A stretch of 14,317 nt of DNA, from NCBI GenBank assembly GCA_035548775.1, contig DASZSI010000051.1, forward strand, positions 1 to 14,317, in the 5' to 3' direction. Within the stretch, counting starts at the first letter, position 1, and every line of letters starts with the position of its first letter. The DNA is from UBA7672 sp035548775 (GTDB lineage: Bacteria > Pseudomonadota > Alphaproteobacteria > Caulobacterales > Hyphomonadaceae). Made by a program: the position numbers and the translations under genes. The notes below the pieces were generated by a model that was not told the DNA's origin, did no database searches, and worked only from the letters and a program-made list of their open reading frames with translations. Positions 1 through 5,655 of the stretch are shown here, one piece after another.

Positions 1-225
1 GGCGTGCGCGCCGTTGGGCGTGGCGTTATCGAGGTCGCCATAGGCGACTTTCGCCATCGGCGGGGTCGGCGCGTTGGCCGGCGTCTGGGCCGAGGCAAGT
101 TCAGCGCCGAAAGCGCCAAGCCACAGGACTACGCCGGCGGACAGGGCAAGAGCCAGCACGCCAGGCGCTTTCCCGCCGGAGGCTTTCAGGGAGGAGGCGT
201 AGTTCGGGGAGGTCGTCGTATCCAT
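1..225 (-). CDS. UrcA-family secreted protein, 5' part only
   Basis: The visible 75 codons run from an ATG at 225-223 to the window edge without a stop, so the C-terminal part is missing. An excellent Shine-Dalgarno, AGAAGGAGA (complement of 232-240), lies 6 nt upstream and fixes the start. Residues 1-20 are polar. Residues 21-46 form a hydrophobic signal segment ending in ELASA before QTP, a good signal-peptidase I site, so the mature protein should be exported. The mature N-terminus is Pro/Ala rich and then enters KVAYGDLDNATPNGA, which matches the conserved opening of UrcA-family proteins (V-x-Y-x-D-L-[DN]-x-x-T-x-x-G). UrcA proteins are small periplasmic proteins of unknown biochemical role. 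The gene lies 174 bp downstream of the AraC-type gene on the same strand, with dyads and a possible promoter between them. That suggests its own transcription, perhaps under that regulator. The family call rests on one motif in a partial protein. Confidence 0.75.
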   Translation of the reverse strand, partial: MDTTTSPNYASSLKASGGKAPGVLALALSAGVVLWLGAFGAELASAQTPANAPTPPMAKVAYGDLDNATPNGAHA

Positions 226-284
226 GTGGTTTCTCCTTCTATGGACGACCCACACTTGGCCCCTGTGACGCGCCTCCGCTCGCC

Positions 285-311
285 ATTTTTGGGAAACGGC
301 GCGGCTTTCAA
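285..311 (-). promoter_or_regulatory. possible promoter of the urcA-like gene
   Basis: Read on the minus strand, TTGAAA (311-306) is followed after 15 bp by AAAAAT (290-285). The -35 matches the sigma-70 consensus at 5 of 6 positions and the -10 at 4 of 6. The spacer is shorter than usual. Transcription would begin about 50 nt upstream of the ATG at 225. The dyad at 311-330 touches the -35. This is a match by eye only. Confidence 0.25.
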
Positions 312-330
312 AAATTCGATCAGGAATTTT
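311..330. repeat. inverted repeat AAAATTC-N6-GAATTTT
   Basis: Two perfect 7-bp arms, AAAATTC and GAATTTT, are separated by GATCAG. The dyad lies between the AraC-type gene and the UrcA-like gene and abuts the candidate -35 of the latter. It could be a regulator-binding dyad. Alternatively, it could be a weak terminator for the AraC-type transcript, since on the minus strand the second arm runs into a T5 tract. Confidence 0.5.
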
Positions 331-335
331 CGCAG

Positions 336-362
336 ATCGGCGAAGCGCGGCATTTCGCCGAT
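336..362 (-). terminator. 9-bp hairpin downstream of the AraC-type gene
   Basis: ATCGGCGAA (336-344) and TTCGCCGAT (354-362) are perfect reverse complements with a 9-nt loop. The hairpin begins 38 nt beyond the stop of the AraC-type gene. A classic T-run does not follow immediately, but A/T-rich sequence with the next dyad and a T5 tract does. It may be an imperfect intrinsic terminator, an mRNA-end stabiliser, or a protein-binding dyad. The palindrome is certain; the function is inferred. Confidence 0.45.
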
Positions 363-399
363 TCATCGCGCTGAATTCGCGAAGCTTTTTGGAAAACGA

Positions 400-1617
400 T
401 CAGGTCTCTTCGTGAATCGGCGTGTCGATCCCGAGGGCTTTTCGCCGCCATTCGGTGGGAGAAACGCCAGTCTCTTCCTTGAAGGCGCGGTTGAACGGCC
501 CCAGCGAGGCAAAACCGATGTCGTAGGCGATCGTCGAGACCGAGATGCGAGCCGATTCGGGATCGGACAGTTTGGTCTTGGCGGCGGCGATCCGATGGCC
601 GTTCACATAGCTGGGGAAGTTGCGATAGCCGAGCCGGTCGTTGATCAAGCGGCGCAGGTGCGCCTCCGGCATGTTGGCGCGCACGGCAAGGCTTGCGATG
701 GTGAGGCCTTCCTCGCGCCAGGCCTGCTGGGCGCACATCAGGTTTTCGAGACGGTCGAGATCGGCCCTGGCGGCGCGGTCGAGGCTGAGGGCCGATCCAT
801 TGCCAGATGTTGTGACATGTCCGTTCATCGACGGCTGCGCGCTGTTTTCGTTCGCTACATAGTCGTTCGCCGGCTTGCCGGCGGTGGCGGGCGCCTGGCC
901 GATCGGCGGCGGATCCATGCGTGGCGCAGGGCGGCGCGCGCCGAAGAACTCATCGCGCGATTCCAGGAACATGAAGGCGCCCGTCACGCATATGACAGCC
1001 AGCGCCGCGGCATTGGTCATCGGGTACCAGGCTGGCACATAGCCCAAGGTTTCGGCCATGTCGAAGCCGCGCATCACCAGGATGTAGGTGGTGACCGTGA
1101 TGAGGAACGGTCCGCGAATGCGCCGGCGCGCTTCGACAAGGTCGTCTTTCCAGCCACGCCAGACAATGGCGAGCGCGTGCAGCGCCATGCCCACCTGTGT
1201 GATGTTGGTGGCAAGCCAGAACGTCGTACGCACCGCCCCGCTGGTGTAGCCGCCGACCAGTCCGGTTACGATTGTCGCGGCCACGATGAGAACAAAGGTC
1301 CGGCGAATCCGGCACGCGTCCTCGAACAACGCCATCACGAACAGCCAATACCAGCCGACCGTTCCGATCGCCGTTGCAAGGAGGAGAAACGAGAGGATCG
1401 GCCCCAGAAGCTGGGCGTCGTCATTCCACAGCTTGATGGCGTAGGCGGCCACGGCGATGTCGAAGATGAAACCGGTCCAGCGCGCAACGGGTCGCTCGGT
1501 GCGCAGCATGGCGACGGCCATGGCGAGCATGGCGCCGGCTGCGGCCATCAGCAGGGCCTGCATGACGGGATGTGTCACATGCACCCCCGCAATCGCATCA
1601 TGGCTGGCGTCCAGCAT
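400..1617 (-). CDS. membrane-anchored AraC/XylS-type transcriptional regulator
   Basis: This 405-residue protein joins an integral-membrane sensor to a DNA-binding domain. About seven hydrophobic segments fall near residues 17-38, 48-65, 72-97, 107-123, 132-152, 168-186 and 199-218. A linker at about 225-280, rich in Pro, Ala, Asn and Ser, follows. The C-terminus (about 285-395) is an AraC domain with two HTH units: TIASLAVRANMPEAHLRRL near 306-324, and the family signature IAYDIGFASLGPFNRAFK followed by GVSPTEWRR at 363-392. The ATG at 1617 has AAGGGG 6-7 nt upstream. The gene begins 86 bp after the small HTH gene on the same strand and precedes the UrcA-like gene. The DNA-binding domain must work at the membrane unless it is cleaved off. 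The ligand is unknown. The AraC call is firm; the membrane topology is estimated by eye. Confidence 0.9.
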   Translation of the reverse strand: MLDASHDAIAGVHVTHPVMQALLMAAAGAMLAMAVAMLRTERPVARWTGFIFDIAVAAYAIKLWNDDAQLLGPILSFLLLATAIGTVGWYWLFVMALFEDACRIRRTFVLIVAATIVTGLVGGYTSGAVRTTFWLATNITQVGMALHALAIVWRGWKDDLVEARRRIRGPFLITVTTYILVMRGFDMAETLGYVPAWYPMTNAAALAVICVTGAFMFLESRDEFFGARRPAPRMDPPPIGQAPATAGKPANDYVANENSAQPSMNGHVTTSGNGSALSLDRAARADLDRLENLMCAQQAWREEGLTIASLAVRANMPEAHLRRLINDRLGYRNFPSYVNGHRIAAAKTKLSDPESARISVSTIAYDIGFASLGPFNRAFKEETGVSPTEWRRKALGIDTPIHEET

Positions 1618-1703
1618 AGCCCGCCCCTTGGTCTGGACTGGATGTAGGGGCGCGAAAGCAGGCTGTCAGTCCCCTGGCAGATGGAAGACTCGTAACAAAC
1701 AGC

Positions 1704-1967
1704 CTATTCGGCGGCGACTGCCTTGCCGGGGCGCTCTTCGTCATCGTCACTGGCGGCCGCCTCGTCGGGATCCCACACCAGGATATCGCCGGGCTGGCAG
1801 TTCAGCTCGCGGCACAACTTCTCAAGCGTCGAGAAGCGGATCGCCTTGGCCTTGCCGGTCTTCAGGATCGACAGGTTCGCAAGCGTAATGCCGACGCGAT
1901 CGCCCAGCTCGGTGAGCGACATGCGCCGGTCCAGCAGGACCCGATCAAGGTTGACCCGGATTGCCAT
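1704..1967 (-). CDS. small Cro/CI-type (YozG-like, HTH_26) transcriptional regulator
   Basis: This 87-residue protein is almost entirely one helix-turn-helix domain. MAIRVNLDRVLLDRRMSL opens it. The HTH follows (LTELGDRVGITLANLSILKTGKAKAI, about 18-43), then FSTLEKLCRELNCQPGDIL, which is typical of the YozG-like HTH_26 branch of the XRE superfamily. The last 22 residues are an acidic, low-complexity tail. I chose the ATG at 1967 because the family alignment begins there and AAGG lies 4 nt upstream. An in-frame ATG at 2075 would add 36 residues that do not look like the family. Its upstream neighbour is a DUF2975 membrane protein, a pairing seen widely (for example YozG/YoaS of Bacillus subtilis). 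It may repress its own operon, probably through the palindrome at 2025-2040. That target is inference. Confidence 0.88.
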   Translation of the reverse strand: MAIRVNLDRVLLDRRMSLTELGDRVGITLANLSILKTGKAKAIRFSTLEKLCRELNCQPGDILVWDPDEAAASDDDEERPGKAVAAE

Positions 1968-2024
1968 CGCGCCTTGCGGCTTTCCTCTGCGCTGTCCAAG
2001 GCCGCGCCCGCCCTTAACCAAGAT

Positions 2025-2040
2025 GGGAAGCAATCTTCCC
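2025..2040. promoter_or_regulatory. perfect palindrome GGGAAG-N4-CTTCCC, candidate operator
   Basis: Two perfect 6-bp arms, GGGAAG and CTTCCC, surround CAAT in the 137-bp gap between the DUF2975 gene and the HTH gene. The dyad lies about 58 bp upstream of the HTH start. A 16-bp symmetrical site here fits an operator for a dimeric Cro/CI-type repressor. As RNA it would also fold into a compact tetraloop hairpin that could separate expression of the two genes. Confidence 0.4.
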
Positions 2041-2104
2041 GCAGATGTGTCGTCCAAACCCGACAAGGCGTGCAATCAACGCGCCTCGCGACGGCCTTTA
2101 ACCG

Positions 2105-2650
2105 TCAGATGGTCATTTTTTGCTCTTCCCGCATGGCTGCGCCCTCTCGGAACACCTGCGCAAGCACCAGAAGGGTCAGCACCGCGAACCATACCGGCCA
2201 GTTTATCTTGGGCAGGATCGACAACGCGCTGTCGCCGGCGAGGCCGAAAATCCCAAGCAGCAGCTTGACCAGCGATGTCATGAACATGCTTGCGCCTTCC
2301 ATCACGGCCAGCACGATGGCGATCGCGGTGAAGCGGCGCGCATTGCCCGGCACGAACGGATCGCCGTTAACCAGCGTCTCGAACACGCCGCGCAGATAGG
2401 CGCACACGATCATGCCGCCGATGCAAAGGATCGATCCGGTTATGGTCCACAACGCCAGCGCCTGCGGGCTGGAAATCGCGATGCGCTCGAACGCGGCCAT
2501 CGGCGCGCCGCCGCTGGTCATGGAGAAAATCGAGATGGCCGCGATGATCCAGATGAAGCCGAGCAGGGCGCACGCAACCACCCAGGCGATGTCCACCGCC
2601 AGCTTCAGGAATGAAGAAATCGATCCGCGGCCGGTTGCGCGCATCAGCAT
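2105..2650 (-). CDS. DUF2975 integral membrane protein
   Basis: This is a 181-residue protein with four hydrophobic segments near residues 20-42, 66-85, 107-136 and 151-167. The family hallmarks are visible: LVNGDPFVPGNARRFTAIAI (93-112) between helices two and three, and a C-terminal AQVFREGAAMREEQKMTI, which matches the usual ending of DUF2975 proteins. Their biochemical function is unknown. They are commonly followed by a YozG-like HTH gene, as here. I infer that the membrane protein influences the regulator or is its target. The ATG at 2650 is followed by a second possible ATG at 2644. GGAG lies about 10 nt upstream of the first, so the start is uncertain by two codons. The gene is divergent from rdgB across 170 bp. 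Confidence 0.87.
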   Translation of the reverse strand: MLMRATGRGSISSFLKLAVDIAWVVACALLGFIWIIAAISIFSMTSGGAPMAAFERIAISSPQALALWTITGSILCIGGMIVCAYLRGVFETLVNGDPFVPGNARRFTAIAIVLAVMEGASMFMTSLVKLLLGIFGLAGDSALSILPKINWPVWFAVLTLLVLAQVFREGAAMREEQKMTI

Positions 2651-2741
2651 GGATCAGGGGCTCCGATCGTCCCGCGCCGCAGCCGCGCGGCCATAGTTAT
2701 ACCTGTCCCGCGGCCGCGCCTTCCGCTTGCCAGCGGCCAAC

Positions 2742-2771
2742 TTGTCTGGCGGGATGGATTCGGACCATATC
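2742..2771 (+). promoter_or_regulatory. possible rdgB promoter
   Basis: TTGTCT (2742-2747) and CATATC (2766-2771) are separated by 18 bp in the 170-bp divergent region between the DUF2975 gene and rdgB. Both hexamers are only moderate matches to the sigma-70 consensus. The spacing and the position about 50 bp upstream of the rdgB ATG are reasonable. Confidence 0.22.
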
Positions 2772-2820
2772 GAAAAACAATAAGGCCGTCCATCGGTCTG
2801 GACGAAAGGACGCAGCAGGG

Positions 2821-3441
2821 ATGGCAGCTACCCGCAAACTCGCGCCCGGCAGGCTGCTCGCGGCAACCCACAACAAGGGAAAGGTCAAGGAACTCACGGA
2901 CCTGCTTGCCGACAGCGGCTTTACGGCGGTGTCCGCGGGGGACCTGGGCCTGCCTGAGCCGGAGGAGACCGAAGACACCTTCAGGGGCAATGCCGAATTG
3001 AAGGCGCTGGCTGCGGCCCGGGCGGCCGGCGAGCCTGCGCTGGCGGACGATTCGGGACTCGCCTGCGACGGCCTCTCGGGCGCCCCCGGCATCTACTCGG
3101 CGCGCTGGGCCGGACCGGAGAAGGATTTCCGCCTCGCCATGCAGAAGGTGGAGGACGGGCTGAAGGCCGAGACATCCGCCGATGGCGAGGTCGACAAGCG
3201 CGCCAGCTTCGTTTGCGTGCTGTCGCTGGCCTGGCCCGACGGGCATGTCGAAAGCTTCGAGGGCGTCGTCCGCGGCCAGCTGGTGTTTCCTCCGAGGGGA
3301 GAGAAGGGCTTCGGGTACGATCCCATCTTTGTTCCCGAGGGCGAAACCGAAACCTTCGGCGAAATGGACCCGGCGAAGAAACACGCCATGAGTCACCGGG
3401 CCGTCGCCTTTGCCAGGCTCAAGGCGTTTCTGCTCGGCTGA
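2821..3441 (+). CDS. rdgB: dITP/XTP pyrophosphatase (non-canonical purine NTPase)
   Basis: RdgB (HAM1 family) hydrolyses dITP, XTP and dXTP to the monophosphate and pyrophosphate in the cytoplasm, keeping deaminated purines out of DNA and RNA. The 206-residue length is normal. Family motifs appear in order: ATHNKGKVKEL (15-25), DTFRGNAELKA (52-62), the metal/catalytic ADDSGL (75-80), GAPGIYSARWAG (87-98), GFGYDPIF (163-170) and MSHRAVAF (190-197). The ATG at 2821 is preceded by GAAAGGA about 10 nt away and gives the expected N-terminus. An in-frame ATG further upstream at 2611 would add 70 residues unlike the family. In many bacteria rdgB is directly followed by hemW. Here a receiver and a kinase gene lie between them. 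Confidence 0.97.
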   Translation: MAATRKLAPGRLLAATHNKGKVKELTDLLADSGFTAVSAGDLGLPEPEETEDTFRGNAELKALAAARAAGEPALADDSGLACDGLSGAPGIYSARWAGPEKDFRLAMQKVEDGLKAETSADGEVDKRASFVCVLSLAWPDGHVESFEGVVRGQLVFPPRGEKGFGYDPIFVPEGETETFGEMDPAKKHAMSHRAVAFARLKAFLLG

Positions 3442-3540
3442 CAAAGTACGCCAGCCGCGCAAGAATTTTTCTGCCAGTATGAATGCCGCAATCACCGGCT
3501 ATCGACTCGGTTCATGGCGAGTAGCAATTGCGTGAGCCTT

Positions 3541-3558
3541 TGAACTTCATGGGGTTCA
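3541..3558. promoter_or_regulatory. inverted repeat TGAAC-N8-GTTCA upstream of the response-regulator gene
   Basis: Perfect 5-bp arms TGAAC and GTTCA are separated by TTCATGGG. The second arm overlaps the candidate -35 at 3555-3560. A second copy of TTCATGG lies at 3511-3517. The position suits an operator controlling the receiver-kinase pair, but the arms are short. Confidence 0.3.
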
Positions 3559-3582
3559 CACCGCGCCTGATCGCGCTAGTCT
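3555..3582 (+). promoter_or_regulatory. possible promoter of the receiver-kinase pair
   Basis: TTCACA (3555-3560, 5 of 6 consensus positions) and TAGTCT (3577-3582, 3 of 6) are 16 bp apart. The predicted transcription start is about 25 nt upstream of the ATG at 3614, which leaves room for the G-rich Shine-Dalgarno at 3603-3609. It implies the pair can be transcribed independently of rdgB. Confidence 0.3.
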
Positions 3583-3613
3583 CTCTTCGTCCGCTTAACC
3601 CTGAGGGGGGCTT

Positions 3614-4012
3614 ATGGCGAAGCTGGCCAGCGTGCTGATCGTGGACGACAATCCGCGCTGTCTCGAATTCATGACGCTTGCATTCCAGGCGCGCGGGGGC
3701 GTGGACGTCGCCGGCGAGATGAAGCCCGCCATCGCGCTCGACCGCATCCGGGTGGAAAAGCCCGATCTCGTGATGCTTGATGTCAAGATGCCCGATCTCG
3801 ACGGCTTCGGTGTGCTCGCGCTGTTGCGCGGGGAGGGCAATCCGGTGCCTGTGGTGATGTGTTCCGGCTCGGCCCTGCAGCGCGATGTCGATCGCGCCTA
3901 CGCCGGCGGCTGCTCGGGTTATGTCGAGAAACCAACTACGCTTGAGGACTATCGGGCCATGGCGGGCGCCATTGTGGACTACTGGCGTCTGGGGGAGCTT
4001 CCGGGCCACTAG
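3614..4012 (+). CDS. single-domain CheY-like response regulator
   Basis: This 132-residue protein is a receiver domain and nothing else. The acidic pocket is D11-D12 in VLIVDDN. The phosphoacceptor is D56 in LVMLDVKMP. The conserved Ser/Thr position is S84 in VMCSGSA, and the invariant lysine is K106 in GYVEKP. All residues needed for phosphorylation are present. With no output domain, it presumably acts by protein-protein contact or relays phosphate onward. A strong AGGGGGG lies just upstream of the ATG. The next gene, a histidine kinase, starts 39 nt after the stop, so the two likely form an operon and the kinase is the probable phosphodonor. The direction of phosphotransfer and the output are not visible from the sequence. 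Confidence 0.93.
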   Translation: MAKLASVLIVDDNPRCLEFMTLAFQARGGVDVAGEMKPAIALDRIRVEKPDLVMLDVKMPDLDGFGVLALLRGEGNPVPVVMCSGSALQRDVDRAYAGGCSGYVEKPTTLEDYRAMAGAIVDYWRLGELPGH

Positions 4013-4051
4013 CTTTCCCGTCCTTGCAGTAGGAGCAGGCAAAGAGGGACA

Positions 4052-5608
4052 ATGCGCCGAACCGTCGACACTTATCTGCGTTTGCCGCGCCGGCGTTATT
4101 TCTCGGCCATCGAGCTTCATGCCGTCGCCATCGGCTCCATCGCCGCCGCCGTACTGATCATCGGCTATGGGTTCAATGTCTCCGCCCTGCAGACCCTGTT
4201 GCCCGGTTTTCCGGCGATGCGGCCGATCACGGCCGGCCTGATCATGCTCCTGTCGATCAGCTGCCTCCTGTCGCTGCGCGGCGACAGGCGGCTGGAGTGG
4301 CTGTCGGCCGCGATAGCGGGCGCAATCATCATCTATCTGGTCTACGAGGACGCGACCCATTTCAACACGCCCGATTTCACGGTGGCGCAGTTCCGAGCGA
4401 TTCTCGGCACGACGCTGTCGGTCCTGTTCGCTGCTGCGGCGATGGTGATCATCAACCTGCGTCCGCGGTGGAACATCGCGGTCGGGGTGATCGCCCTGGC
4501 CGCCGCGGCGCCTGCGCTGTACCGCATTCTCGGCTTGTTGCTGTTCTGGGGAGCGCCGCAGGACGAAACCAGCCCGCTCAACTCGATGGGCCTGCACACG
4601 GCGATCCTGATCGTATGGTTCATGCTGGTGTGCGTGCTGATGCATCCGCGCTTGCCGTTTGCCGCCGCGGTGCTGCAAGCGAGCCTGAGGGGCAGGGTGC
4701 TGCGGGTGGGCCTACCCTTCATCGTGCTCGTGCCGGTGATTGCGGCAGTGGCGAGCCTTGCTCTCTCGGTTTCGATGGGCTGGCCGGCCGAAGCGCTGTT
4801 TGCCATTAACGCCTCGCTGTCGGTGACGCTGGCGGCGCTGCTGATCTGGTGGCTGTCGCAGCTGGCCCACGACTGGCAGCGGGAAGCCAACGAGCAGGCC
4901 TCTCGCCTCTCCCGCGCCAACGAGGCGCTGGAGCAGTACGCATCCTCCGCCGCACACGATCTCAAGGCGCCGGCGCGCCATGTGCTTCTCTATGGTGAGC
5001 TTCTCAACGAGGCCCTGGCCCGGGGCGATATCGCCACGGCGCGAAAACATGGCAAGGCCATCCATGAAAGCGCGGCCGACATGCCGAGGATGATCGAGGG
5101 CCTCCTGGATTATTCCCGCTCGGCCTTCACGCGCATCCAGCCAGCCAACCAGCAATTGTCCGAACTGATCCAGTCGGCCTCCGCGCAGAATGCGGCGGAG
5201 CTCGAAGCGGCAGGCGCCCAGGTGGTACTCGTCCAAGATATCCAGCTACGCTGCGATTCCGCCCTTATCACTACAGTGTTCCAGAACCTCATCGCCAACT
5301 CGATCAAGAACCGGCGCAGGGACCGGGCGCTGGTCATTCGGATCGACGCCGTGCGGGACGTCGAGGCGTGGCGGTTGTCGGTCGAGGACAATGGCGTCGG
5401 GTTCGACCCCGAATTCGCCTCCGTCGCGTTCAATCCATTGGCGCGCGGCATCCACACCGCGGGCGACGGCGCAGGTATCGGCCTTTCGACCTGTCGCAAC
5501 ATCGTGCAGAGCCATGGCGGCGAGATAAGGATCGATCCGGCCTATCGTTCCGGCGCGAGGGTCGAATTCACTCTGCCGATCGGCGGCCCCCCACAGCAGC
5601 AAGGTTGA
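4052..5608 (+). CDS. multi-pass membrane sensor histidine kinase
   Basis: This is a 518-residue kinase. About eight hydrophobic segments lie near residues 21-45, 56-76, 82-98, 115-135, 141-165, 180-198, 217-242 and 247-268. A short coiled-coil-like stretch (275-296) follows, then HisKA with H302 in SSAAHDLKAPARHV. The HATPase_c domain carries an N-box (FQNLIANSIKN, 410-420), a G1 box (VEDNGVGFD, 444-452), an F-box-like FNPLARGIH (460-468) and a G2 box (GAGIGLSTCRNIVQSHGG, 473-490). All catalytic motifs look intact. There is no PAS, HAMP or large extracellular domain, so sensing probably occurs within the membrane region. The H-box resembles those of phytochrome-type kinases that pair with stand-alone receivers, which fits the receiver gene 39 nt upstream. 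AGAGGG precedes the ATG. The signal is unknown. Confidence 0.93.
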   Translation: MRRTVDTYLRLPRRRYFSAIELHAVAIGSIAAAVLIIGYGFNVSALQTLLPGFPAMRPITAGLIMLLSISCLLSLRGDRRLEWLSAAIAGAIIIYLVYEDATHFNTPDFTVAQFRAILGTTLSVLFAAAAMVIINLRPRWNIAVGVIALAAAAPALYRILGLLLFWGAPQDETSPLNSMGLHTAILIVWFMLVCVLMHPRLPFAAAVLQASLRGRVLRVGLPFIVLVPVIAAVASLALSVSMGWPAEALFAINASLSVTLAALLIWWLSQLAHDWQREANEQASRLSRANEALEQYASSAAHDLKAPARHVLLYGELLNEALARGDIATARKHGKAIHESAADMPRMIEGLLDYSRSAFTRIQPANQQLSELIQSASAQNAAELEAAGAQVVLVQDIQLRCDSALITTVFQNLIANSIKNRRRDRALVIRIDAVRDVEAWRLSVEDNGVGFDPEFASVAFNPLARGIHTAGDGAGIGLSTCRNIVQSHGGEIRIDPAYRSGARVEFTLPIGGPPQQQG

Positions 5609-5623
5609 CGTGACGGGGGGTTC

Positions 5624-5638
5624 GGCGCCAGAGGCGCC
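5624..5638 (+). other. GC-rich hairpin before hemW
   Basis: GGCGCC-AGA-GGCGCC forms a perfect 6-bp stem with a 3-nt loop in the 47-nt gap between the kinase gene and hemW. No T-run follows, so it is not a standard terminator. It could limit readthrough or affect hemW translation. The ATG at 5656 has no strong Shine-Dalgarno. Confidence 0.35.
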
Positions 5639-5655
5639 TGCATGAGTTTCCCGGC

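Noticed and set aside
4..1647. Very long open frame (547 codons) on the plus strand opposite the AraC-type gene
   Set aside because: It is a GC-rich shadow frame. Its translation is low in complexity, rich in Arg, Gly and His, with no family resemblance, while the minus strand carries a clear AraC domain, membrane helices and a ribosome site.
2644..3495. 283-codon open frame on the minus strand
   Set aside because: It lies opposite rdgB, whose motifs are intact, and has no ribosome site or family signal.
3512..4678. 388-codon open frame on the minus strand
   Set aside because: It lies opposite the receiver and kinase genes, which have full catalytic motifs. The translation is Arg, Gln and His rich with no recognisable domain.
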